A stretch of 64,000 nucleotides of DNA from Paratinospora sagittata (lineage: Eukaryota; Streptophyta; Magnoliopsida; Ranunculales; Menispermaceae): the NCBI GenBank assembly GCA_035771175.1, contig CM069603.1:25210286-25274285 (forward strand), read 5' to 3'. The notes beneath the pieces are model-generated. The model saw nothing but the letters and a program-made list of their open reading frames with translations. It made no database searches and was not told where the DNA came from. This document shows positions 22,786-33,490 of this stretch, piece by piece. The translations under genes were made by a program, and so were the position numbers. Numbering within the stretch: the stretch's first letter is position 1; the number at the start of each line of letters is the position of its first letter.

Positions 22786-25700
22786 ATGTCAGAACAGATA
22801 ATATATGCAGATCTTTTTTTGATGGACATTGAAGACTCTGACATCATCCTCGGCATGGACTGGCTCGCACCACTGAATGCAAAGATCGATTGTATGAAGA
22901 AGCAAGGTCAGTTAACCTTGTCCACGGGGGAGTTTGTCAAGATTCAAGGAACAAGGAAATGGATAGACAACTCGACTGCTGCATTTCTCAAGGCACAACT
23001 TCGAGCTCTATCCCTTGGTGATGAAAATGAATCACCAACACTGTACCCTCTCGAAGTACACGATGTCCCGGTAATATCTGAATTCCCAACAGTTTTTTCT
23101 AAATGACCTTCCTTGTCTACCTCTGGTTAGGGAATTCGATTTTGAAATCAATCTCATACTTGGGACAGGGCCTATCTCAATTCCACCATATAGAATGTCA
23201 AATGTCGAGCTAGTCGAATTGGACAAACAACTGAATGAATTAGAGAGTAATGGCTTCATCAGAAAAAGTTCATCACCCTAGGGCGCTCCAGTTCTGTTTG
23301 TTAGCAAAAAGGATGGTTCGTTACGACTTTGCATCGACTATCGCAAGCGGAATAACGTCACCATTAAGAAGACATACTCGTTGCCCAGGATCGATGACTT
23401 GTTCGACCAACTTAGAGATGCCAAATACTTCTCTAAGATTGATTTACGATCCGGTTATCACCAACTCCGGATCCAAGAGTCGAACATTACCAAGACGGCA
23501 TTCAGAACTCAGTACGGTCACTACGAGTTCTTGGTCACGTCGTTCGGTCTAACAAATGCACCTGCTGCGTTCATGGATTTGATGAACCGCATCTTTAGGT
23601 TATACTTAGACCAATTTGTGGTGGTTTTTGTGGACGATATCTTGATATATTCCTCAACCGAAGAAGATCATAAGATACATCTGAAGATAGTCCTCCAGAC
23701 CTTGAAAAGCCACCAGTTGTATGCAAAGTTGAGTAAGTGCGAATTTTGGGCGAAGCGAGTTCAATTCCTAGGCCATGTGGTTTCAGGCAATGGCATTGAG
23801 GTGGATCCTTCTAAGGTTGAAGCGGTTTTAAACTGGAAACAGCCCACCACTGTTACTCAGATTAGGAGTTTTCTTGGTTTGGCTAGCTATTACAGATGCT
23901 TCATCAAGGACTTCTCAAAGATTGCTTAACCTATAACAAAGCTCACTCGGAAAGACGGCACTAGTACTCATCACTCCAAGAAATGCACTTGGATTTTCAC
24001 TATACACCAACGCTTCTCTCCAAGGCTTAGGTGTCGTACTAATGCAAGAAGGCCAAGTTGTCGCATATGCCTCTAGGCAACTAAAGATTCATGAGGGTAA
24101 TTACCCAACACATGACTTGGAACTTGCAGCTGTCGTATTTGCACTGAAGCTATGGCGCCATTTCCTATACGGCGAACAGTTTGAGGTCTTCTCGGATCAC
24201 AAGAGTCTTAAGTACATCTACACCCTGAGAGACCTAAACCTTCGCCAAAGACGATAGTTGGAATTCTTGAAAGATTATGACTTTCAACTCCAGTACCATC
24301 CCGGTAAGGCCAATGTTGTGGCTGATACCCTGAGTAGAAAATCTTATGTTGCTTGCACTCTTAACTTTGAAATGGGGAAGTTGGCTACAGAGATGGAGAA
24401 TTTTAACCTACAACTGATCGAGGAGGGAGCAAGATCATGACTTTCTCAATTGTCAGCCAACTCTGAGTTGGTTCAAAAGATTTCAGCAGCTCAAGCCAAC
24501 AGCCCTATGTTAATAGAGAAACGCGAACTTCTACTCAGCGGACAAGACCTTCCTCACTGGTTAGTCTCTGAAGACGGGACCGTTTTCTAAAAAAATGCCT
24601 CTGTCTACCGAACGATCCTGAGGTTCGGAAAGAAGTTCTCACTGAGATGCATTGTTCTAGGTTTGCTATGCATCCTGGGGGTGACAAGATGTACAAGGAT
24701 GTCATGCGACAATTCTTGTTTTCTGGAATAAAGAAAGCGATTGCACACTTCATTGCTCGATGTCTCATTTGCCAGCAAGTTAAGGCAGAACGACGACTTT
24801 CCTCTGGACTTCTCCAGCCGTTACCTATTGGAGAATGGAAGTGGGAGAACATCGCAATGGATTTTGTTAAGGCCTTGCCTCGAAATAATAAAGGGCAAGA
24901 TGTTATATGGGTTATCATTGACAGACTTACAAAGTCTACACACTTCTTGCTAATAAAGTTCACGGATAACCCCGCCAAACTTGCCGAACTATATGAAAAA
25001 GAGATCGTACGCCTCCATGGCATATCACTCACGATCGTCTCTGATCGAGACCCTCGATTCACATCAAAGTTTTGGTAAAGCTTTTAGAGTAGAATGGGCT
25101 CTAAGATCACCATGAGCACAACTTTTTACCCTCAGACTAATGGGCAGTCAGAGCGTCTTATCCAAATCTTGGAAGACATGTTACGGTGTTGCATTTTGGA
25201 CTTTCATGACGGATGGGCAAAGTATTTACATTTAGCTGAGTTTGCATACAACAACAGCTACCAAACTAGTATCGGCATGGCACCGTACAAGGCTCTCTAT
25301 GGTCGCCCTTGCAGATCTTTGGTATGCTGGTTAGATATGGCAGATCGACCGCAGTTGGGCCCTGAACTAGTTCAAGAGACTTCTAAGAAGATTACACTAG
25401 TAAATGAGCGACTTCGCGTTGCACAAAGTCGACAGAAGAGCTATGCTGACAAGCGGAGGCAGCCTCTAGAATTTGATAAGGGGGACTTGGTTTTTCTAAA
25501 GGTTCAGGCCACAAGAGGTGTCAAACGCTTTGGGATCAAAGGAAAGCTCTCCCCACGGTATATCGGTCCATTTCAGATCATTGAACGTATTGGCAAACTT
25601 GCTTATCGTCTGTCCCTTCCATTGTCCATGTCTAAGGTTCCTGACGTTTGCCACGTATTCATGCTACGAAAGTATGGCCCTGATCCTTCACATATCATCC

Positions 25701-25906
25701 CTCTAGTTGAGGTTCGGGTTAAGGAAGGAAATAGGTACCAGGAGAGAGCGATACAGATTTTGGATAGAAAAACTCAAGAACTAAGGCGACGTAGCATACC
25801 ACTTGTGAAGGTGCTCTGGGATCACCACTGAGTAGAGGAAGCAACATCGGAACTAGAAGCAACAATTAAACAGAAATACCCTGAATTGTTTTCTAGTAAT
25901 AACTGA
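22786..25906 (+). pseudogene. Element C pol: protease end, RT, RNase H, integrase, chromodomain-like tail
   Basis: Protease end ([17 protein letters not shown]) is open to 23,106. RT resumes by frameshift, with a stop in the SSP*GAP block near 23,280 and an open stretch 23,381-23,929 carrying [14 protein letters not shown], both Asp present. About 110 bp are lost near 23,950. RNase H (24,000-24,440) reads YTNAS where YTDAS is expected, so a metal-binding Asp is lost, and a stop cuts QRR*. Integrase: HHCC region 24,647-24,790, Asp in MDFVKA, Asp in SDRDPRF, stops near 25,078-25,090, Glu in NGQSER. The C-terminus is open to 25,831; after a stop, the tail EEATSELEATIKQKYPELF ends at 25,906 and completes a chromodomain-like block. 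Confidence 0.88.
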
Positions 25907-26002
25907 TGATCTGATACATTGTACTATTTCACTTATTAATAAAATGTTGGAACTTTGTTTACAAATATCTTAATACATCGTTTCACTTGAATAACTATGC
26001 AG

Positions 26003-26515
26003 ATGTCTAAAAATAATATCAACGGATATAGTGATGCACACACGCAGTGGCCTCCTTGGCAACCTGTGGCGACTCCTCCAAGATCAGATTCAAGTCACAA
26101 CTACTTTGGATCACCAAATCCATTGCCACACAGACAGCGATCCTTATCGCTAGAGCGTGCATGGCTTTTTCGTAACAATTTTTTCCAAAACAATCTCGTG
26201 CCCTCATCTTGGCAGGACCTTCTTCCAAAATTGTCAGGCGGCCGGATTCGAGCAACAACACGAAAAAGCATCCCACCGCTCAACCTACCTCCCCTCAAAC
26301 GATGTAACCAGCACCCTACACCACCATCTGTTAAGTAAAGGTTGAAATCTTCTGAGGACGAATCTGACTACATTTGCTCTTCATGGTTTCATGATGTTGA
26401 GGATTCCATCGGCCACAGTGCCATTCAGGGACCATACAGGCACTACCCTGAACTAGCAAACGATGACGCCGACAGTGAATCTCAAGCAGATAACCATCAT
26501 GACTACTTGAACTGA
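26003..26515 (+). pseudogene. Element C 3' ORF, between pol and 3' LTR
   Basis: About 170 codons in one frame with a single TAA at 26,336-26,338. It can also start at 25,997 (MQMSKNN). The product is hydrophilic: Pro/Ser/Gln-rich N-terminal part (TQWPPWQPVATPPRS), a middle Arg/Leu part, then an acidic C-terminal part (SSEDESDYI, ELANDDADSESQADN). It has no membrane segment or RNase H-like motif. I do not recognise the family. Element D has a corresponding Pro/Ser-rich frame at 58,808-59,616, also starting near an ATGTCT and ending near Asp codons. It may be a lineage-specific accessory protein or just unconstrained sequence. Confidence 0.45.
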
Positions 26516-26536
26516 TTTCGAGGGCAAAATCCTTTT

Positions 26537-26549
26537 AAGAGGGGAAGAG
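26537..26549 (+). other. Polypurine tract of element C
   Basis: AAGAGGGGAAGAG directly before the LTR start TGTAATACCC at 26,550. Confidence 0.85.
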
Positions 26550-27911
26550 TGTAATACCCTAGGTTTGCACACAAAAAAAATTGTTCAGGGCCCTCCCCGA
26601 ACGTTCAAGCGCCAAATTTTCTATATAAACAACCCTCCCCCTCCTCATTTCTCACACCAAAATCACTCCTCATTGTGATTTTCCTTCTCTTTTTCACTCA
26701 TTTTCAGTTTTTGTCTTCTCTTTTGAGACCCTCTTTCCAAGACTCTATGCGCAGTGCAACGCGGTTCTGCCTGAGGAAAGGCTTCAGTTCTGAAAGGAGT
26801 TTTTATCTGAAGGTGGGAAACGAAACATAGGTTTGCGTGCCTTATAACTTTTATTAAAGTTTACATTCATTTATCATTATGTCTACTATTCATTTACACT
26901 GCATTATTGCAAATAATGTTCATACTGTCATACTTATGCCTGTATATTTGGAATTCATGTATTACGTTGTTGTTATGCCGGATTAGTAGCCAACCTGGCT
27001 CAACCAGACTCAGTCTTTTCCTCAGTAACTTTAAATAGTAAACGGGAGGCAGCGTGCTACTCTAGACGATTGGTATTTAAGTAGACCTCGTGTCTCACCT
27101 CTCAACTGGAGACTAATCTAGTTGGTCTTATTTGACAGCTATCAGCTTATACAAGTAATACTGAATGTCCTAACCTTGCACGTAGTGATACCGACCATGA
27201 TAAGGATCACGAGACATTACCAAATCCTATCTAAACATTAAGTAGACCAGTTCATGCATTGGCATCATACATAGCACCACCTAGGGACGTATGTGGTTTG
27301 TGATTCATAGAATAGCTAGAAGCGATGCTCGCTATTCATTATATTTCTCTGGAGAGGGACGTACAATGAGAACCTGGCTACTCCTGGGGAGGGACATATG
27401 TACGTGAATCCAGAGCGTCGTTCTTGAGGAGGGACGTACAATGAGAACCCGGCTATTCCTGGGGAGGGACATCTGTACGTGAACTCAGGCAATGTACAGT
27501 CATCAAACCAATACATGACGGTGTCATGCATACATACATATTGAATTGATTATGATGCTCTAATGTGTATTTAAGATATTTGATTATGAAGTTTGTTTTA
27601 TTAATTTTTATATTCACGAACCATTTTACCCACTGAGCGCGTAGCTCACCCCGTTGTTATCCAATTTTTAACAGGAGAAAAGGGTGGACTGGGTGCAGGT
27701 TTTTGGGCCCACATTTCGTACCCTTTGTATTATTCATTGGGGATTTTTGGGAGAATGTTCCCTTAACCATTTCATGTACAAATATTCTGAAATTAATGAA
27801 ATCAGACTTGTACTTACTCGTGCTTCCGCGTACTCAGTTATCGTTATAATGCATTTGCGCCCCGTCCGTGAGTGTCCCGCCGGTTTACGCGCGTCCGGGT
27901 GGGGTGTGACA
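26550..27911 (+). repeat. 3' LTR of element C
   Basis: Starts TGTAATACCC after the PPT and ends GGGGTGTGACA at 27,911. It has a clear TATA box at 26,622-26,628, a two-copy repeat at about 27,350-27,490 (core GAGGGACGTACAATGAGAAC) and the 'cactgagcgcgtagctcacccc' block near 27,630. Short reading frames here (for example 27,316-27,531 minus) are incidental. Confidence 0.88.
26622..26628 (+). promoter_or_regulatory. TATA box in element C LTR
   Basis: TATATAAAC between the LTR head and a pyrimidine-rich stretch (CCCTCCCCCTCCTC), a usual plant LTR promoter layout. The palindromic GAACGTTC lies just upstream at 26,599-26,606. Confidence 0.6.
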
Positions 27912-27915
27912 TTAC

Positions 27916-28066
27916 CTCTCTTATGCAAGTTTCATGAAGCATGTTCTGCACCACCGGCACAATCCAGACACTCAACTCTGCAAACAATGCTGAATCACAA
28001 CAAGAATGGATCCCTGCAAGTGTTTCATTCCGAGCACACCACCAAAAGTGAATCTGAACACTTTGG
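27916..28066 (-). other. Exon-like remnant of unknown host gene
   Basis: On the minus strand this 151-bp stretch is preceded by TTTGTAG (acceptor-like) and followed by GTAAT (donor-like). It is open in a frame reading SQSVQIHFWWCARNE and then LFAELSVWIVPVVQN. It touches the end of element C's LTR, whose insertion would have disrupted any gene. I do not recognise the protein. It could also be chance, since a 150-bp open stretch is not rare. Confidence 0.25.
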
Positions 28067-28473
28067 CTACAAATTTTTTAGGACATTTGTGAAGAAAGGT
28101 CCAAACCCAAAAAACAAAAAAGAAAATTAGTAAGAAAGATGAAATCTAATGAATCGATACCTGTGAAGAAAAATCCAAACCCAACAACGAACGCCTTTTT
28201 TCCTTCTTCACGCCCTTCTTCTCCTTGCACACGAATGCCCTTTTCCTTTTTCATGCCCTACTTCTCCTCGCACGAACGCCCTTCGCATTTGATATGTGGA
28301 AACTCTTTCTGCTCTCTCAAACCCCTTTATTGGCCATCTCATTTTTCTTCAAAATAGAGAAGAAAAAAAGCATTAAATCATTTGTTTGGTTTTGGAGGTC
28401 CACAAGCGAGAAGCATTTTGGAAGGACGGGTGTCATGTGTGACTATTACCACATTCTTTAGTTTTTGTTAAAT
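28067..28473. other. Stretch without recognised features
   Basis: AT-rich with pyrimidine-rich runs (28,195-28,290). I see no LTR end, TIR or convincing reading frame. It may be non-repetitive flanking DNA. Confidence 0.4.
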
Positions 28474-28615
28474 CACTACAAGAAAACTACTATACGAGGA
28501 CGTTTGAAAAAATGACCAAAAGCATCCTCGAAGCCCTTTTAGGACGTTTTTTCAATTAGGACGTCGAATTCAAGGATGTTTTGAGCAGTCCTTGTATAAC
28601 GATTTTCTTGTAATG
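28474..28615 (+). mobile_element. 142-bp CACTA-derived MITE
   Basis: Left end CACTACAAGAAAACTAC; right end, reverse-complemented, CATTACAAGAAAATCG. The similarity extends inwards (TATACGAGGACG against TATACAAGGAC). Flanks are AAT at 28,471-28,473 and AAT at 28,616-28,618, the 3-bp TSD expected of CACTA (En/Spm) transposons. Too short to code, so non-autonomous. Confidence 0.88.
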
Positions 28616-28618
28616 AAT

Positions 28619-28812
28619 GTGAGTTATCATAACAAGCATATAACCCTTTTTTAATAATAGTTATAACAAGGTTCATATTTTCAACGTTGTTAAATTAGTC
28701 AATAAAAATATTTTAACAAGAGGCAAAATTAAAACTTTGTTTAATATACCAATTTATAACGTGCACCAATGAACGTTGTTAATAACAAGTTGTCTTATTA
28801 TATTTTTCTTGT
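28619..28812. mobile_element. Partial second CACTA-like MITE
   Basis: The right side ends TTTTTCTTGTAGTC, which reverse-complements to GACTACAAGAAAAA, close to a CACTA end with the first base changed. Inside are inverted-looking phrases CAACGTTGTTAA and GAACGTTGTTAATAAC. I could not find a matching left end. Confidence 0.4.
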
Positions 28813-28859
28813 AGTCTTGGTATGATAGACTCAGTTCATTTCTTTTAGATCACAAATTT

Positions 28860-29258
28860 CGGAAATGAAAACTTGATCCAACTTTGTTTCTCAAACACCA
28901 AAATGATGATATGCTAATGATTCAAATATATGTTGATGATATCATATTTGGTGCATTAAACAAGGATCTGTGCAGTGAGTTTTCTAAGTTGATGCAAGAT
29001 GAAATTAAAATGAGTATGATGGGAGAACTTGCATACTTTCTTGATTTGCAAATTAAGCAAATGCCTCACGGCACATTTATAAGCCAATCAAAGTATGCTA
29101 AGAAAATGGTTAAAAAGTTCCAAATGAATAATTTGAAATCTATAGACACTGTCTGTAACTCTTCAATTAAATTAGACAGAGATGAGAAAATCAATGTAAG
29201 CACCCAACTCGTTAATTACAACATTGAATATATGAGAAAAAAACAAAAACCAACATAA
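28860..29258 (+). pseudogene. Ty1/copia reverse transcriptase fragment
   Basis: Open from 28,884. It contains IYVDDIIFGA (the YVDD active site), then MSMMGELAYFLDLQIKQ and FISQSKYAKKMVKKF, all standard in plant copia RT. An in-frame upstream piece near 28,860 may match the preceding residues after a frameshift. Gag, integrase and RNase H are absent. SIRE or Tork type is plausible but not certain. It is the only copia coding sequence found in the window. Confidence 0.9.
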
Positions 29259-29777
29259 GTAAATATTTCAAGTGAATAAAAAAAAAGTATAAAGATTTCT
29301 GCTCCACCGCCTGTTCTTTATCTTCTTGATGAAGTTCAAGAGCGTTACCATTGATTTAATCGAGAAATAGAACCAAACACGTGGCAAATAACGTTGAGCT
29401 TAAAGCAGAGCCAAAACACGTCTTTCCTGCCAAACAATCAACTTTCCCTCCTGATCTTTTCTAAAGCCTTCTATGGTCGTGTTGTATACTGTACTACACT
29501 AATGCCAAACCCTTCAATCTGGCATTCGTCTTCCTCCCCTAGGTTTCCGTACGCCTCTAGTTTTATTGATCATATGATTATCAATAATTTCTGAACATTT
29601 CCACCTATCGGCTCTCTCGCTAACCCTTCACATCGTTGGTGAAAACACAATTTTTAATTACGTTAAAAATTAAAATGGTGATTTAATGATATACACTTGA
29701 AGATATAGATACATGTGCGGGTTTATGTGAGACTGACCTTTCTTCGAACAATGAGAAAGCGCTTTCGAGAGATATAG
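29259..29777. other. No recognised gene; possible exon piece at the end
   Basis: Mostly AT-rich DNA with no LTR ends. The last 39 bp (29,739-29,777), continued after LTR F, form part of the exon-like piece described at 30,845-31,202. Confidence 0.35.
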
Positions 29778-30839
29778 TGTAACACCCTCCACTTTTTTTT
29801 ACTGTAAAACTAATTTAACCGCCTAAAAACTCTACAGATGTAGTTTTAATAAGTGAGAAAAAACCCCTTGAAGAAAATAGACCCCCATAGTGGGACGGTC
29901 CCAAGAAAAAGACCGTCCCTATGGGGGCCAGTCCCAAGAAGGGGCCGACGCCGACCCCCTCGCTCTCTTTTTTCTCCTTCGACCTTTTTGCACTCTCCTG
30001 CATCCTTGTACACTTCAAGAAGTTAGAAGAAAGCGCTAAGTCACTACAAGTGTGTTAAGGTGGAAAATGAATGCTAGGTTTGCGTCTCTTACTTACCTAA
30101 TAATGAATTACATAGCATCTTGCATCATATATGTTACTATGCTTTACTTCATGCATGAGGCTATTTATCATAAATGTTAAATTTATAACCATGGGTGTTA
30201 TGCCGTTACGCTGGACCATGGATTATCATAAATATATATTATTAGATGTTATGCCATTACGCTGGACCCGAAGGTGACACTGTCACTGGTTAGCACTAGA
30301 ACTCATGAGACCTCTCAGTTGCTGGATATTGTATCGGTGCCTCGGATCACAGGTTACGAGTGCATGATGTCTGGCCTGTGATGCCGTGTGACCACGTTTC
30401 ATTTATATCATTGTTTGATTGTATTGTTGTGACATGACTTTCTGATGGTTGTTGTTCTGTACTTATTATTATGCATGTAAGCTTCGTTTATCCTACTTGA
30501 CCTCACCGAGCTGTTGAGCTCACCCCGTTGATATTTTTCCCCAGGATCTTAGACACGCTTAAGTACAGATATGTTATCAAAATGTGAGAGCCACTAGAGC
30601 TACGTACGAAGGAGATGATTAGGGTGCGAGACGTCAACATAGATCTAGGCGTATTATATATGGGTTGTTGTAGTTTACGCTGCGTACTTTGTACTCATGT
30701 AATTGTAACCTTTGTACTTTTGCCCTCCGTTATTAAAGGAGGATGAATAAAAGATCTGTTAATGTCCATTTATACTCACACCTTGATTCAGGCCTGCTGC
30801 CTATCATATGAAATTATTCTTAAGAATCGGGGTGTGACA
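29778..30839 (+). mobile_element. Solo LTR, family F
   Basis: Starts TGTAACACCC and ends GGGGTGTGACA. TATAG occurs on both sides (29,773-29,777 and 30,840-30,844), a perfect 5-bp TSD, so this is a solo LTR without internal region. It carries a dyad GGGACGGTCCC and GACCGTCCC (29,897-29,926) in its first 160 bp and the 'ccgagctgttgagctcacccc' block near 30,505. The same family occurs on the minus strand from 35,302. Confidence 0.92.
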
Positions 30840-30844
30840 TATAG

Positions 30845-31202
30845 TGAAGCCAATACCGGCCTGGAAGACAGAGGATCTTTTGGTGCAAAACGGCTAGGCA
30901 TCAATTTGTTAAATCTAAAACTGAGTTTTATGCTTACCTTCGATAACTATAGAAACAAACCTCGCCAAACTTTCCTCTTTCTTTTGGTGCGCTCTCTGTC
31001 TGCTTCATTCCTTCTTTGTTTTGTCTCTGGCATGAAACATGTAATCAGAGAAGAACATATCCCACATCCACATGTTCCTTAGAGAGAAAAGATCAAACGA
31101 TGTTTTTTCTTCTTTGTATGCAAGAGATAGGAGATAGTTGAAAGCAAGATAAGCGATCAATTGCTGCGTCTTGGTCTTGTTCATCATCTTTTGTAAACGT
31201 TT
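30845..31202 (-). other. Exon-like remnant of unknown host gene (minus strand)
   Basis: With LTR F removed, minus-strand sequence gives an ATG-started frame from about 31,010 (MKQTESAPKERGKFGEV...), followed by a donor-like GTAAGC near 30,938. An acceptor-like CTTCCAG near 30,867 then opens RPVLASLYLSKALSHCSKK, which continues past the LTR F insertion. A separate 60-aa frame occupies 31,005-31,187. I do not recognise either. If real, LTR F interrupted an exon. Confidence 0.22.
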
Positions 31203-33490
31203 TGTAACACCCGTACCTTAGGATGACGTCATTTTGACCCATAGAGTACCCGGATACGTATGCATATATGTATTTGATGTTCGACACGTGTTGGTTCGAG
31301 TGTCTTTGCATGCTTTTAAGTTGTTCAATGTGTGCATAAATTTTCAGAATGATCAGAGACCCGTTCGACGTCAAAACATGTCGAAAATGGTGTTTTGGAT
31401 CAGCGGAGCTCGCTCCATAGAGGAAGAAATTTCTATAACCGATTACATCAATGGCTTGATCTCCTAGGTCCGTGGTCCGAATGAGCTGAAATTTTGTCAG
31501 CTTATTCTCCTTTGCTAGATCTTCATTGAACGGTGAAGATCTTGATCGGTGTTGTTTACTGTGAGATATAAGACTTCAAACACTGTTTCACGGATTTGTG
31601 AATTTTCGTGCGCAATTGTGATCAAATGGTTGGAACACAAAATCCCACCGTTGGATTGAGCTGAAAGTTTACCATAAGATTTTTAACTGAATCATAAAAG
31701 TTATGAATGGTTAAAATGTTAAATTGATGAGTCGTTTGCAAGAAATTGATTATCTAAGGAAAAGTAATTGCAATAGAAAAACAATTATTCTTTTTATTTA
31801 AGTGATTTTTTTCTAATTTTCATGTGTGGGCCTAAAAATGCAATTAAACCTCTATATAAGCCATTTGAACGTAAGTTTCTTCATTTTTCACTTTCAAAGA
31901 GGGCTAGAGAGCTTGGGGAGGAGATAAAGAAGGGGAGAGGAGAAAAAGGGGAGAAGTTAAGGTTTTTTGTGATTTTTGCCCAAAAACACCCAAGGTAATC
32001 ATTTCTTCCCCATTTTTTCTCATTTTTCTTCCTTCTCTCACTTTCTTTCACGCATGCAAACTGATTTTCGACCTAGGGTTTGCATGTATGGACTATTTTA
32101 TGCTTGTTTTTCATATTAAAGACCTTCCCTAACCTCAACCAACACCTAAGGGTTCCATCTATGTATCCCGAAATTTAATATTGGACTTAGGCTTTAATTT
32201 TGTGATATATGTATCTAGATGGTATAGGGAGTCCATAAATGGTGAAACCACCAATTTCTAACAAAAAATTGGAGGGGTTTCATGGATTTGACCTAAACTA
32301 GGATTTTAGACTTAGGGTTTACTATTCAAATTGCATGTGATTTATGATGAATGCTTGGGTAAATATGGATGTATGACACTCTAAATTACTGATTTTGATT
32401 AGTGGAAACCATAGTGTAGAGAAATTTTGGCCTAGGCTATGTAATTTGTCAATTTCCTTGTAATTTGGAAAATTGCATGTGATTTGGGGATTTGCCCAAA
32501 TTTGAGAATTTTGACCTAATTGATGAAATTGACTTGCAATTAGTCTAATCAACCCTATTTATGATTGAATGTCATGTATTATAGTGTTTGGATCAACCTA
32601 TTGCATTCAATTTGGTTAAATGTAGGTTAATTGGGTAGTAAATGAGTGAATTGGGCAATTTGAGATTAACTCATGTGTAGGACCATTTTAAAAACTTAAT
32701 TGGCATTTGATTTGGGTTTAAAAATGGTTGATTAGCATACTTGGACTGATTTTTAGTTTCGCATAAACCACGTCATTTTTAGGATTTGTGATTTGATCTA
32801 AGTGACCCAAATAGTCCAATTGGAGATTGTGGTGCATTGGGGTGATTGTGGCATTCTAGTGCTCTTTCTTGGAATTGGAAGTTAGATTGGCTAGGTCTAG
32901 CCAATCAAGGGTGAGTGTTTCTTTTACTTGTGAATTCTATATGTGGCATTGCAGTATAAAATGTTTTAAATTCTTGTATAATGTAGTATGCATGATTTAT
33001 TGAATTAATAAACTGTATTTAAGTATAGTCAGTTGGCAAAGCAGTTGAGTTATGTGCATTCTCTAAGCCTGGGATTTCTTATGGAATCCATTGGGCCGAC
33101 CGAAAATCCTCAATTGTGGACCTTACAAAGGATTTCTATGGGTTGTGTATGTTAGGATTCGCCTAAACATGGTACTTGTCTTGGTGGGCGAATCTTATGG
33201 TTCATACAATCCATAGGAATTCTGATAGATACGGGGTAAGAAGTCGATCGGGCATGGGTTTCGGGCACACATGGCCCTTGTATTGATTCTTACTCAAGAG
33301 GTATTAGGATGCATATGCATGTTTATAAAATGGTATGCATTGTCTTGTTTATGGCATGATAAATTATATTGACATGTACGTAATAGTGCTTACACCCATG
33401 ATTATTTAAATGGTTTTAATGATTCTTGCAATGTTTTACTTAAATGCATATATGTGTTACCACTTGTATAGAACATTCACTGAGCTTCCA
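31203..33490 (+). mobile_element. Family-E LTR, plus strand, 3' end missing
   Basis: Starts TGTAACACCCGTACC and follows the solo LTR at 38,540-40,651 block by block: GGATGACGTCA, the 'accgttggat' stretch, TATA box (31,853-31,859), purine-rich GGGGAGGAGATAAAG, 'ggctaggtctagccaatcaagggtgagtgtt', and 'cattcactgagctt'. At about 33,490 it stops and minus-strand A-type LTR sequence begins. The candidate left TSD CGTTT (31,198-31,202) cannot be checked. Confidence 0.8.
31853..31859 (+). promoter_or_regulatory. TATA box in family-E LTR
   Basis: TATATAAG followed within 80 bp by a purine-rich transcribed-leader-like stretch. The placement matches the likely TATA at 38,938-38,945 in the related solo LTR. 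Confidence 0.55.

Larger units (their letters stand above)
9106..27911 (+). mobile_element. Element C: Ty3/gypsy chromovirus, 5' part outside window, split by element B
   Basis: Plus-strand element visible from its leader to its 3' LTR. Order: leader (9,106-10,479), gag part 1 (10,480-10,906), insertion of element B (10,907-21,704 plus a duplicated CGATG), gag part 2 and protease (21,710-22,778), pol (22,786-25,906), 3' ORF (26,003-26,515), PPT (26,537-26,549) and 3' LTR (26,550-27,911). The 5' LTR is not in the window, and the copia LTR ending at 9,105 sits between it and the leader. C is closely related to element D by gag, leader and pol. All reading frames are broken. Confidence 0.8.
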
